Assembly: GCA_965263165.1 (NCBI GenBank)
Contig: OZ253584.1
Span: 2,604,001 to 2,668,000 of the forward strand
Length of the DNA: 64,000 nt
Reading direction: 5' to 3'
DNA from: SAR202-VII-2 sp965263165
Lineage (GTDB): Bacteria > Chloroflexota > Dehalococcoidia > Lucifugimonadales > SAR202-VII-2
Within the stretch, counting starts at the first letter, position 1. Each line of letters begins with the position of its first letter. Position numbers and translations under genes: made by a program. Shown here piece after piece: positions 33,949-42,028 of this stretch. The notes beneath the pieces were generated by a model, which searched no databases, was not told the DNA's origin, and saw only the letters and a list, made by a program, of their open reading frames with translations.

Positions 33949-34756
33949 CGTCGAAAACGAGGCAATCATCGAGGAGCTGACCAGGACGCTCCCCGCCATG
34001 GACCCCGCTGTTGCCGGAGAGATAATCCTGGAGGCGAAACGCATCCTGGATGGGCTGGGCGTCGCGTTCTATCTCCGGTCCGGCATCTGCCTTGGCGCGA
34101 TCAGAGAGGGAGGCATCATACCTTGGGACGACGACATTGATTTTGGGACCACTTTCGGGCTGCACGGCTTCTCCGAGCAGATGATCGAGCCCATCATCAC
34201 CGCCTTTCGGGATGCCGGGTTCTACGTCAGGCCAGACCACTTCGACACCCACGTCTACCTATGCCTGTTGAAGAACCGGCACCTGTTGTCGCTGACGTTC
34301 TTCCGCCCCAATCGGGGGCATGTCTGGATTTACCCAGGCCTGGCGCTCCCTCTCAGGCTCTTCGACCAGCTCAAGGAGATCGAGTTTCTGGGTGAAACGT
34401 TCCATGTCCCCAACCCGCCGGAGGAGTATCTGGAACTGAAGTACGGCCCGGACTGGCGCACGCCGAAGCACATTGGCTACGAGAAGGACGTGGTGGACAG
34501 CGTTGGGCCGGGGCCTGCCCCTGGGCTCTGGCTGAGGTTCAAGCGTATGGTGAGCAGGACGCTCTTTCCCGGTAGGCTGGCGCAGGTGCAGGTGCTCAAC
34601 CATCAGGGCGAGCCGGTCCCCGGCGCTGAAGTTGTGGCCGCTGGCCATGGACGGTATCGCTCAGACGCCGGGGGCTACGCCAAGCTCCAGATCCCCATCG
34701 ACTACTACTACGCACTCGCCGTAAGATTCGAGGGCCACGAGGAGGCCTGTACCTAG
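33935..34756 (+). CDS. LicD-family phosphotransferase with C-terminal beta domain (frame ends early)
   Basis: A 273-residue LicD-type enzyme. The core motif is SGICLGAIREGGIIPWDDDIDFG, with FGLHGFSEQMIEPI after it. LicD proteins transfer phosphocholine-like groups from CDP-donors to surface glycans. After about residue 210 there is a small beta-rich extension, VQVLNHQGEPVPGAEVV and GGYAKLQIPIDYYYALAVRFEGH, like a carboxypeptidase-regulatory domain. The present stop (TAG 34754) cuts it; the adjacent frame carries on with convincing sequence (see 34747-34857). No transmembrane segment is seen. Confidence 0.88.
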   Translation: MSLTDVENEAIIEELTRTLPAMDPAVAGEIILEAKRILDGLGVAFYLRSGICLGAIREGGIIPWDDDIDFGTTFGLHGFSEQMIEPIITAFRDAGFYVRPDHFDTHVYLCLLKNRHLLSLTFFRPNRGHVWIYPGLALPLRLFDQLKEIEFLGETFHVPNPPEEYLELKYGPDWRTPKHIGYEKDVVDSVGPGPAPGLWLRFKRMVSRTLFPGRLAQVQVLNHQGEPVPGAEVVAAGHGRYRSDAGGYAKLQIPIDYYYALAVRFEGHEEACT

Positions 34757-34857
34757 AGCGGCTGGCGCCTGGGGGACGGTACGTCTACCGGCCTGACCCT
34801 GCGGCGCCCGCGGGAAGGACCTACACGTTGTACGATGCCGGCGCGGCCCAGCCGTAA
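34747..34857 (+). other. Frame-shifted tail of the LicD-type gene
   Basis: Reading two bases out of the LicD frame from about 34747 gives 36 residues beginning LYLERLAPGGRYVYRPDP and ending at TAA 34855. It fits as the natural end of the beta domain (FEGHEE then LYLERL). The shift lies near the GAGGAGG run at 34739-34745, so either one base is wrong in the sequence or the gene is frameshifted. Confidence 0.6.
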
Positions 34858-34881
34858 ACCCCCTGCCTTGGGAGGAGATCT

Positions 34882-35310
34882 GTGGCTATCACCTTGACCG
34901 ATGAGATGGCCGAGAATGTCAACGCGGCCCTCGAGACCGACAATCCCTGCATTTTGGCCGCTTCGGACCCCGGCGGATGGCCGAGCATCGGCTACCGGGG
35001 CAGCGCTATGGTGTACGACGCTGAGCGCCTGGCCTACTGGGAGCGTTCCAATCGGGACGGCCTGGCCAACATCAGAAAGAACCCAAAAGTCGCCGTGATG
35101 TACCGAAACAGCGAAACCAGGACCGGTTGGAAGTTCTATGGCCGAGCGGCGATCGTTGAAAGCGGAGACTTGAGGCAGCAGGTATGGGAACGGGTCGTTG
35201 AGGTTGAGAAAGAACGAGACCCGGAGCAAAAGGGAGTGGCGGTGGTCATCGAGGTGGACAGGGTCGAGACCTACGGAGGCGAGTTGCTAATGGAGCGCGA
35301 GGGCCTTTAG
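34882..35310 (+). CDS. Pyridoxamine 5'-phosphate oxidase-fold flavoprotein
   Basis: A 142-residue split-barrel FMN/F420-binding family member. Features are LAASDPGGWPSIGYRGSAMVYD, the ribityl-phosphate segment WERSNRDGLANIRKNPKVAVMYR, and a C-terminal IEVDRVETYGGELL. GTG 34882 has GGGAGGAG upstream. It lies directly downstream of the LicD gene but shows no functional link. The substrate is unknown; it may detoxify or reduce a small molecule. A second PPOX-fold gene is at 63486. Confidence 0.82.
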   Translation: MAITLTDEMAENVNAALETDNPCILAASDPGGWPSIGYRGSAMVYDAERLAYWERSNRDGLANIRKNPKVAVMYRNSETRTGWKFYGRAAIVESGDLRQQVWERVVEVEKERDPEQKGVAVVIEVDRVETYGGELLMEREGL

Positions 35311-35329
35311 AGGCCAGTGTACGCTCCCT

Positions 35330-36091
35330 ATGGCTAAGGTTGGCTTTCTGGGCCCCAAGCGCTTCTTCAGTACGGCGCCAACCGATTTCCTGCGGTTGGC
35401 GCCGGAGGGCACTGACGTTGCGGGCGCCTTCATTCCGACCGCCGGTTTCGGCGCGACGATGGCCGCCCTCTCTCTCGATGCCATAGCCGCGGCAGTTTCT
35501 ACGATGAAAGAGGCGGCGCAGGACTTTGCACAGGCTGGCGCCGATGTCGTCGCTCAGTTCGGCGTACCATTCTCGCTGGTGCACGGGGCTGGAGCGCGCG
35601 GCGTTCAGGCGAGCGTCTCCAGGGCGGCGGGAGTGCCCGTCGCGCTCATGGGCGTCGCTATGCTGGACGCACTGTCGGAGCTTGGAGCGCGGAGCGTGGC
35701 GGTCGCCGGCGGCTACTAGGCAGCCGAGGACTGGGCGGCGATGGCGCGGTCAGCGCTTACCGCCCACGGATTCGACGTGGTCTACCAGGAGGATTGGATT
35801 CAACAAGGAGTCGTCGGGTCGGTTGAAGAGCAGGACCGCCTGGCCTGGGACCACGATCCGGGCCCAACCTGCGCCCACGTGCGAGAGACGGCCCGCCGCG
35901 CCCCGGATGCAACCGACGCCATAGCGGTGCTCGGCGGCGGTTTGCGGCTGCAAGGGCTGGCGGAGGATCTCGAGAGGGAAACGGGACTACCCATCGTGGG
36001 GGGAGACCTGGCCTTGTTCTGGGCAACTCTCCGAGCGATGAAGGCCAGGCCCCGCAGCCTCGGTTGGGGTCGCCTGCTAGACAGTGTCTGA
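35330..36091 (+). pseudogene. Asp/Glu racemase-fold protein (arylmalonate decarboxylase-like) interrupted by TAG
   Basis: The frame encodes a 253-residue protein of the Asp/Glu/hydantoin racemase superfamily in two parts. Residues 1-129 (VGFLGPKRFFSTAPTDFLRL through SVAVAGGY) end at TAG 35717-35719, and the same frame resumes at once with AAEDWAAMARSALTAHGFDVVYQEDW and runs to the stop at 36089. Relatives often have a second aromatic residue at the stop position, so TAC to TAG is a simple explanation. An internal ATG at 35741 could give a 116-residue fragment. The positions of the two catalytic Cys carry other residues. Confidence 0.7.
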
Positions 36092-36196
36092 TGGCGCAAC
36101 CGGCGCCACCCCAGGCGTCCGGAGAGCATTGAGGCAGAAGAAGGGGTAGAACGGCGGCCACCCACGGCCAAGCTGAATCTTTCGAAGAGGAGCAAC

Positions 36197-37021
36197 GTGC
36201 CAACTATCGCGGTCAACGGACTCGATATTGCCTACCTGGACCAGGGATCGGGCGAGGCCGTGTTCATGGTGCATGGCTTCGGGGGTCACAAGAACGTCTG
36301 GGATCTCCAGCTTCCCGCGCTGATATCTCGATACAGGGTCATCTCCATCGATATGCGCGGCCACGGTGATTCCGCCAAGCCCCAGGGCGACGAACACTAC
36401 TCCCCCGCCCTGGTGGCCAGCGACGTCCTAGCCATCATAGACAGTCTGGGCATTGAGCGAGTGCGGTTCGTCGGCCTGTCGATGGGCACGCTCGTAGGCC
36501 AGTTCCTCTACCACTCCGCCCCGGAACGAGTTACGGCCCTGGTCCTGGTTGGCGCCCTGGCCGGCTTTCCCGCAAAGGGCCCACTGGTGGGTTTCCCCGA
36601 CAGCGAGCGCCAAGGCCCGCACATGGGTATCGCCGAGGAGATAACCGCCCTGGGGATGGAGGAGTTCCTCAAACGCTACGCCAAATACTGGTTCTCTCCA
36701 AGCTTCGACCCGGCGCTGGTCCGGAAGTACACGGCCGAGTCCTACAAGATTGCCGCCCACTCGGCCATCGCCTACTCACGGGCCTCGTTTGACGTGGACA
36801 TCAGGGACCGTCTCAGCGAGATCCATGTCCCCACTGCCATCATCGATGGCGAAGAGGATGGCAGGACGCCCGTGGAAGAGGGAGAGTTGATGAACCGGCG
36901 CATTCCCAACTGCTGGCTGAAGGTTATCAATGGCGCGGGCCACATGTGCAACGTGGAGAAGCCGGAGGAGTTCAACGAAGCGTTGCTGTGGTTCCTGGCC
37001 ACGGGAACGGGCGGCGAGTAG
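36197..37021 (+). CDS. Alpha/beta hydrolase
   Basis: A 274-residue alpha/beta hydrolase of the epoxide-hydrolase/ester-hydrolase type. It has the oxyanion loop HGFGGHKNVWD, SIDMRGHGDSAKP, the nucleophile elbow GLSMGTLVG with Ser, an acidic residue in IIDGEEDGRTP, and the catalytic His in GAGHMC. A complete triad predicts activity on an ester, lactone or enol-lactone. GTG 36197 has AGAGGAG close upstream. It begins a run of catabolic genes in the same direction. Confidence 0.88.
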   Translation: MPTIAVNGLDIAYLDQGSGEAVFMVHGFGGHKNVWDLQLPALISRYRVISIDMRGHGDSAKPQGDEHYSPALVASDVLAIIDSLGIERVRFVGLSMGTLVGQFLYHSAPERVTALVLVGALAGFPAKGPLVGFPDSERQGPHMGIAEEITALGMEEFLKRYAKYWFSPSFDPALVRKYTAESYKIAAHSAIAYSRASFDVDIRDRLSEIHVPTAIIDGEEDGRTPVEEGELMNRRIPNCWLKVINGAGHMCNVEKPEEFNEALLWFLATGTGGE

Positions 37022-37155
37022 CGCCGGAGACCCAGGAGGCGGGCGCCGTCCTCCAGCCCGGCGCCCATGTGTCATAGCGAACCACGAGGCGAGTTGAGCA
37101 ATTCGGCGGGGCGGCTATTGCCCACCCCTGAAACCTGCAACCAAGGAGTCTATCA

Positions 37156-37884
37156 ATGGCTGAACAGCAGAACACCACTGTTGGTTACCTGGCGCCCTAT
37201 AGCAGCGGCGGCGGCTTCTTCGACAACGTGAGGCCGTTGGTCCCAGAAAGCGTCAACCTGGAAATCGAGGCGTTGGATTTGGTGGAGGGGCCGCTCACCT
37301 CTGCGCTGGGCAAGGAAGCGCTCGGGCTGGAAAGAGCCCTGCGCATCGTTGAAAGCCATCCGGCCTGGCGGGGGGCAGTGTTGGTTGGCGCGCCGGTTCA
37401 GCTCTACCTGCCTGGCCTCTCCGAGAGCATCCGGAACAGCGTGTCCATACCGGTTACCACCGCGTTGGAGGCGTCGATAGCCGGATTGAAAGCCCTGGGT
37501 GTGGGCCGCGTGCTGCTGATGACTCCCTTCGACGGCCCCCTGAACGAGCTGGTCCGAGCGTTCCTCTCCGAAAGGGGCATTGATGCGGTCTCCGGCCCGC
37601 AGCCCACGGACGACTACCGGGACGCCGCCAACGTTGGCCCGGACGACATCTATGCCCTCGTTGAGGAAGGCCTGGCGCAGGCGGGAGAGGTGGAGGGCAT
37701 TTACTTTCAGGCAGCCATCCTAGATCCGCTGCCCATCCTGGAGCGTATGGAGGCGGACTTCAACCTGCCCATCGTTGCCAGCGCCTCCTCGATGCTGTGG
37801 CACATCCTATCGCTTCTGGGCCACAGGCACAGGGTCGAAGGCGGCGGAAGGCTGTACCGGGAATGGCCAGCCCTAGAGGACTAA
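37156..37884 (+). CDS. Asp/Glu racemase-fold protein lacking both catalytic Cys
   Basis: A 242-residue member of the Asp/Glu racemase / maleate isomerase / arylmalonate decarboxylase superfamily. It shows VGYLAPYSSGGG, LVGAPVQLYLPGLSESI, VPVTTALEA-type IPVTTALEASIAGLKALGVGRVLL, and a C-terminal LPIVASASSMLWHIL. The Cys that normally follows VxxA in the first half and the second Cys in SCT-like GIYFQAAIL are both absent. It may be a non-racemising variant (e.g. a Cys-independent lyase). ATG 37156 has AAGGAG upstream. Confidence 0.78.
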   Translation: MAEQQNTTVGYLAPYSSGGGFFDNVRPLVPESVNLEIEALDLVEGPLTSALGKEALGLERALRIVESHPAWRGAVLVGAPVQLYLPGLSESIRNSVSIPVTTALEASIAGLKALGVGRVLLMTPFDGPLNELVRAFLSERGIDAVSGPQPTDDYRDAANVGPDDIYALVEEGLAQAGEVEGIYFQAAILDPLPILERMEADFNLPIVASASSMLWHILSLLGHRHRVEGGGRLYREWPALED

Positions 37885-37937
37885 TTCGCGCCGGTCGTTC
37901 GCGGCACCTTCGTCCGGCGCCTGAGAGGCCACTCTCG

Positions 37938-37966
37938 TTGTAGGGGCATATCCGGCGTGGTACAGT
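37938..37966 (+). promoter_or_regulatory. Sigma-70-like promoter for the HIBADH-ALDH-reductase run
   Basis: TTGTAG, a 17-base spacer and TACAGT, 25 bases before the ATG at 37991 and after the preceding gene's stop at 37884. Confidence 0.45.
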
Positions 37967-37990
37967 TCAGCGCGCCACAGGAGGTAGCAC

Positions 37991-38884
37991 ATGAGCAAGC
38001 AAGTCGGCTTCATAGGCCTGGGCACGATGGGACGGCCCATGGCCATCAACTTGATAAAGGCGGGGCACTCGCTCACGGTCTTTGACATCAGCCCCAGCGC
38101 AGTCGAGGCCCTCGTTTCGGCTGGAGCGACGGCTGCGGGATCAGCCCGGGAGGCAGCGTCGGGCGCAGAGGTTGTGGTCAGCATGTTGCCTTCGTCGCAG
38201 CACGTAGCGGCGGCGGCCCATGGCCCCGATGGCTTCGTCGCTGGGCTGTCCAGCGGCGCCGCCGTCATAGACATGAGCACCATTGACCCGGACACGACCC
38301 GGAGCGTGGCGGACGCCGTGAACGCCGCCGGAGGCAGAATGCTGGACGGCCCCGTCAGCGGCAGTTCCGCCGGGGCGATTGCCGCCACGCTGACAATTAT
38401 GGTCGGCGGCGACGCGGACCTTCTCGAAGAACATCGCGATCTGCTTTCCGCAATGGGAAGCAACGTCATCCACTGCGGCTCCATTGGCATGGGGGAAACA
38501 GTGAAGCTGGCGAACAACCTCATCGCGGCCGTGTCCATGGCGGCGGTGTCGGAGGCCTTCGCCCTCGGCGTTGCCAAGGGCGCCGACCCCCAGGTGATGT
38601 TCGACGTCATCAGCAAGAGTTCAGGGAACTGTTGGTCTATGCAGACGCGTTGCCCCGTGCCCGGCGTCGTGGCCGACAGCCCTGCCAGCCAGGAGTTCGC
38701 CCCAGGATTCATGACGGACTTGATGTACAAGGACCTGGGCCTGGCGCTAGCCGCCGCTTCCCAGGAGAAGCTGCCGATGGCGATGGCGGCCCTGGCCCGG
38801 GAGCAGTACGCAGCCGCCAGCAGACGCGGCTACGGCCAGCTCGACTTTTCGTCGGTGGCCAAGCTCCTGGCGCCTGGCCCCTAG
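37991..38884 (+). CDS. 3-hydroxyisobutyrate dehydrogenase-like reductase
   Basis: A 297-residue beta-hydroxyacid dehydrogenase. The N-terminus VGFIGLGTMGRPMA binds NAD(P), GGRMLDGPVSGSSAGAIAAT is the substrate loop, and GMGETVKLANNL supplies the catalytic Lys. A C-terminal helical domain (GFMTDLMYKDLGLALAAA) completes it. It oxidises a 3-hydroxyacid or reduces a semialdehyde. GGAGG precedes ATG 37991. The aldehyde dehydrogenase follows 53 bases downstream, so the two could act in series through a semialdehyde. Confidence 0.92.
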   Translation: MSKQVGFIGLGTMGRPMAINLIKAGHSLTVFDISPSAVEALVSAGATAAGSAREAASGAEVVVSMLPSSQHVAAAAHGPDGFVAGLSSGAAVIDMSTIDPDTTRSVADAVNAAGGRMLDGPVSGSSAGAIAATLTIMVGGDADLLEEHRDLLSAMGSNVIHCGSIGMGETVKLANNLIAAVSMAAVSEAFALGVAKGADPQVMFDVISKSSGNCWSMQTRCPVPGVVADSPASQEFAPGFMTDLMYKDLGLALAAASQEKLPMAMAALAREQYAAASRRGYGQLDFSSVAKLLAPGP

Positions 38885-38936
38885 GTCCCAGGCGGCCTCG
38901 TCCCAAGAGACAACGAGCGGCAACAACGGAGGGAAC

Positions 38937-40409
38937 ATGGTTGAGGTAGCGGGCAAGACGATGCTCCTGTCAATGCTGGTGGATGGCAAAGAGGTCCAGG
39001 TCGGCGATGGCAGGACCATCGAGATCGAGAACCCCGCCCGGCGCGGCGAGGTTATAGCGCTGGCCCCTCGCGCCACCGAGCCGGATGTCGACCAAGCAGT
39101 GCGCGCGGCCGCTAAGGCTTTCGAGACGTGGCGGAGCGTTGCCCCGCGAGACCGCGGACGGATGATGACAAGGATCGCCGACGCAATGGAAGCGGCCATC
39201 GAAGACATAGCTCAGACCATAGCCTGGGAGACAGGCAACGCCATCCGCACACAGGCCCGCCCCGAGGCGCGGACGACGGCGGACATCTTCCGGTACTTCG
39301 GCGGGGTGGCAACGGAATTGAAGGGAGAGGTGGTGCCCATCAGCGACGACATGCTGGTGTACAACCGGCGGGAGCCTCTGGGCGTGGTGGGCGGCATCAT
39401 TCCATGGAACGCCCCCGTCATGCTTGGGGCCCTCAAGATTGCCATGGCCATAACCGCCGGCAATACCCTGGTCCTGAAGGCGGCGGAGGATGCCCCCATT
39501 GCCGTCCTGAAAATGGGCCGGATCTGCAACGACGTGCTCCCAGCCGGCGTCCTGAACATCCTGACGGGCTACGGGGAAGAAGCCGGCGCCGCCCTCGCCG
39601 TCCACCCGCTGATCAGCAAGCTCTCCTTCACCGGCTCGACCGAGGTGGGCAAACTGGTCATGCACGCGGCCGCCGAGCGCATCCTGCCCGTTTCTCTGGA
39701 GCTCGGAGGAAAGAGCCCGGCAGTCGTCTTCCCGGATTCCAACGACGATAGAACCGTGGATGGGGTCATTGCCGGGATGCGGTTCACTCGCCAGGGCCAG
39801 TCATGCACCGCCGGCTCTCGCCTCTTTCTCCACGAGTCAATCTACGACTCATTCCTTGAGAAGATGGCAGCCAGGTTGTCGACCCTGAAGATAGGCGACC
39901 CGCTTGATGAGACCGTGGACATGGGCTCCATCATCAACCGCAAGCAGTACGACCGGGTCTGCGACTATATAACCGACGGCGTCGGCCAGGCGGACGCCAA
40001 GGTGCTGCTGGGCGGGCTTCCACCGGCTGACGGCCCTCTCGCTCAGGGATACTTCGTGCAGCCCACGGTCATTGCCGACGTCAGCAACGACTGGCGCATC
40101 GCCCGCGAGGAGATATTCGGCCCCGTGGTCGTGGCCATCCCCTGGTCGGAAGAGGAGGAAGCCGTTCGCATGGCCAACGACAGCCACTACGGGCTCGCCG
40201 CCTACGTCTGGTGCCGCGACATCACCAAGGCCCTGCGCACAGCCCACGCCATCGAGTCGGGCTGGGTTCAGGTGAACCGCGGCTTGGGCCAGATCCCGGG
40301 CCATTCCTATGGCGGCTACAAGATGAGCGGCATCGGGCGGGAGTTCTCGCTGGAGGGCATGCTGGACAGCTTCACCCAGCGAAAGAGCGTGACGGTCAAC
40401 CTCAGTTAG
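38937..40409 (+). CDS. Aldehyde dehydrogenase
   Basis: A 490-residue NAD(P)-dependent aldehyde dehydrogenase. FTGSTEVGKLVMHAA is the cofactor loop, LELGGKSP carries the general-base Glu, and RQGQSCTAGSR the catalytic Cys. EEIFGPVVVAIPW and GGYKMSGIGREFSLEGM are the standard C-terminal motifs. The substrate could be a semialdehyde from the neighbouring dehydrogenase. GGAGGG is seven bases before ATG 38937. Confidence 0.95.
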   Translation: MVEVAGKTMLLSMLVDGKEVQVGDGRTIEIENPARRGEVIALAPRATEPDVDQAVRAAAKAFETWRSVAPRDRGRMMTRIADAMEAAIEDIAQTIAWETGNAIRTQARPEARTTADIFRYFGGVATELKGEVVPISDDMLVYNRREPLGVVGGIIPWNAPVMLGALKIAMAITAGNTLVLKAAEDAPIAVLKMGRICNDVLPAGVLNILTGYGEEAGAALAVHPLISKLSFTGSTEVGKLVMHAAAERILPVSLELGGKSPAVVFPDSNDDRTVDGVIAGMRFTRQGQSCTAGSRLFLHESIYDSFLEKMAARLSTLKIGDPLDETVDMGSIINRKQYDRVCDYITDGVGQADAKVLLGGLPPADGPLAQGYFVQPTVIADVSNDWRIAREEIFGPVVVAIPWSEEEEAVRMANDSHYGLAAYVWCRDITKALRTAHAIESGWVQVNRGLGQIPGHSYGGYKMSGIGREFSLEGMLDSFTQRKSVTVNLS

Positions 40410-40458
40410 GCTTTGGAAGGCAACGTCAACGACACATCTGACAACTTGGGAGCATAAC

Positions 40459-41424
40459 GTGAAGGCAATCCAATTCCACGAATTCGGCGGCCCGGAAGTG
40501 CTGAGGCTGGAGGACGTTCCCGACCCTCAACCCGGCCCCGGCGAGGCTGTGCTGCGCATGCACAGCGCAGGCGTCAACCCAACCGACATCACGACGCGTT
40601 CGGGGCGGGCGCCGGCGCCTCCCGGAGGTTTCGTCTTTCCCTCCCTGCTGGGCAGAGAAGGCGCCGGCGTCGTTGAGGCCGTTGGCGATGGCGTCGCCAA
40701 CGTTGCCGTGGGAGACGAGGTGGCACTCCGCAACGCCGCCTACAGCTACGCAGAGCTTGTGAAGTCCCCCGCCGAGAATCTCTATAAGCTGCCGGAAGGC
40801 CTGGGCATGCTCGAGGCATCGACAGCGGTCATCACGTACTCCACGGCCTGGGATGCCCTGGTCAACAAGTGCCAGGTGCAGGCGGGCCAGACGGTGCTGG
40901 TCCAGGGCGCTGCTGGAGGCGTGGGCATCGCGGGCGTGCAGATTGCCAAGCAGCTTGGAGCGACCGTCATTGGCACAGCAAGCACCGAGGAAAAGCTGGC
41001 CTACGCGGCAGCCCAGGGCATGGACCATGGCGTCAACTACTCCGGCGGCGACTACGCCGATAGGGTCAAGGAGCTAACCGGCGGCGCAGGCGTCGACGCC
41101 ATTGTGGACGGCGTGGGCGGCAACGCATTCCTGGAGTCGCTCAACTGCGTGAAGCCGGGCGGCCGCATCGCCATCTACGGCACAGCCGGCGGCCGCGAGG
41201 TCACGCTGAACCTCAACACGCTGTTCCGGCTGCGGATAGCCGTCCTGGGCTCGGGCGGGACGGGCACGTCCCACGCCGACTTCGAGGCCCTTTTGCAGAT
41301 GCTCGCCGACGGCCGCCTGACGCCAACCGTCGAGCGGACCTGGCCCCTAGCAGAGGCCAGCGAGGCGCAGCGCTTCATAGAGGAGCGGCGCGTCATGGGC
41401 AAAGTGGCGCTGATAGCCAGTTGA
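40459..41424 (+). CDS. NADPH:quinone reductase-like MDR oxidoreductase
   Basis: A 321-residue zinc-free MDR protein. The N-terminus KAIQFHEFGGPEVLRLEDVP is typical of quinone oxidoreductases, AGVNPTDITTRSG follows, and VLVQGAAGGVGIAGVQIAKQLGA is the cofactor motif. No catalytic zinc ligands are seen. It would reduce a quinone or an enone. The start is GTG 40459, about 50 bases after the aldehyde dehydrogenase stop. It is the last gene of this operon. Confidence 0.9.
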   Translation: MKAIQFHEFGGPEVLRLEDVPDPQPGPGEAVLRMHSAGVNPTDITTRSGRAPAPPGGFVFPSLLGREGAGVVEAVGDGVANVAVGDEVALRNAAYSYAELVKSPAENLYKLPEGLGMLEASTAVITYSTAWDALVNKCQVQAGQTVLVQGAAGGVGIAGVQIAKQLGATVIGTASTEEKLAYAAAQGMDHGVNYSGGDYADRVKELTGGAGVDAIVDGVGGNAFLESLNCVKPGGRIAIYGTAGGREVTLNLNTLFRLRIAVLGSGGTGTSHADFEALLQMLADGRLTPTVERTWPLAEASEAQRFIEERRVMGKVALIAS

Positions 41425-41548
41425 GCCCCTAGAGCGGCCATCCCTGCGTTGAAAGCCGCGTGATGGGCGAGCGCTGGCATTGCCTTCCCCTGGGCTGGCC
41501 GGCACAAGTCCGTGGAGCGCAGCATGGCCGGATGGGGACGCATCCCGA

Positions 41549-41573
41549 CCTTCCCCCGAGCACGGGGACAGGG
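41549..41573. repeat. Dispersed GC palindrome, copy 4
   Basis: CCTTCCCCCGAGCACGGGGA followed by CAGGG; same core as copies at 907, 19294, 27810 and 42010. Confidence 0.5.
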
Positions 41574-41663
41574 ATGGGAGGTCCCGCCGGGGCCGGGTTA
41601 GGCCTTTGATTGTATGTTGTAACGTTTGTCAGCCGGATTTCGGGGTTTGCAGGCACGGAGCCA

Positions 41664-41762
41664 TTACAAAGGCGTTACAGGCCGTTACAAAGCTGTTACG
41701 AGTCGTTACGGAGCCGTTACGAACCGTTACCCAGTTGTTACGATTCGTTACGAGTCGTTACG
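41664..41762. repeat. Helically phased GTTAC array (ten units)
   Basis: Ten TTAC words, nine of them CGTTAC or TGTTAC, start at 41664, 41675, 41685, 41696, 41706, 41717, 41727, 41738, 41748 and 41758. Spacings alternate 11 and 10 bases (mean close to 10.4), so each word falls on the same face of the DNA helix. The larger unit is 21 bases. Spacers vary in sequence. There is no CRISPR-like spacer structure. Confidence 0.85.
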
Positions 41763-41959
41763 GAGCGGGATGGCTCCAAAGAGCCTGTGCCTTACAACGG
41801 CATTCGCTCCGGTCCCACGCTTCCTCGGACGGTCTTGCCCCTTGGGTTGTTCCCTCAGCGCCCCTGCCGCAGGGGGATTCTCTGTGGTTAGCCCCCAGTG
41901 CTCATGTATGCGGCAGGCTCCGAGAAAGAGAAGCGGGCCGGGCACCCACTTCATGGGAT

Positions 41960-41988
41960 ACTATAGCACAATAGTTCTCGTTTTGCAA
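41960..41988 (-). promoter_or_regulatory. Sigma-70-like promoter block, second copy
   Basis: On the minus strand: TTGCAA, a 17-base spacer ending ATTGTGC, then TATAGT. It is preceded by CCCCGCCTAC as in the copy at 19368. It would transcribe across the GTTAC array. Confidence 0.5.
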
Positions 41989-42009
41989 GTAGGCGGGGAC
42001 GCATCCTAG

Positions 42010-42028
42010 CCTGCCCCGGGGGCGGGGG
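42010..42028. repeat. Dispersed GC palindrome, copy 5
   Basis: CCTGCCCCGGGGGCGGGGG, 22 bases from the promoter-like block. Confidence 0.45.

Noticed and set aside
41600..41800. CRISPR array
   Set aside because: The repeated word is only 5-6 bases with 4-5 base gaps; there are no 23-47 base repeats or unique spacers, and no cas genes nearby.
41480..42009. Overlapping plus-strand open frames through the GTTAC array
   Set aside because: Several frames are open at once, which reflects the repeat composition; no ribosome site or family domain supports a protein.
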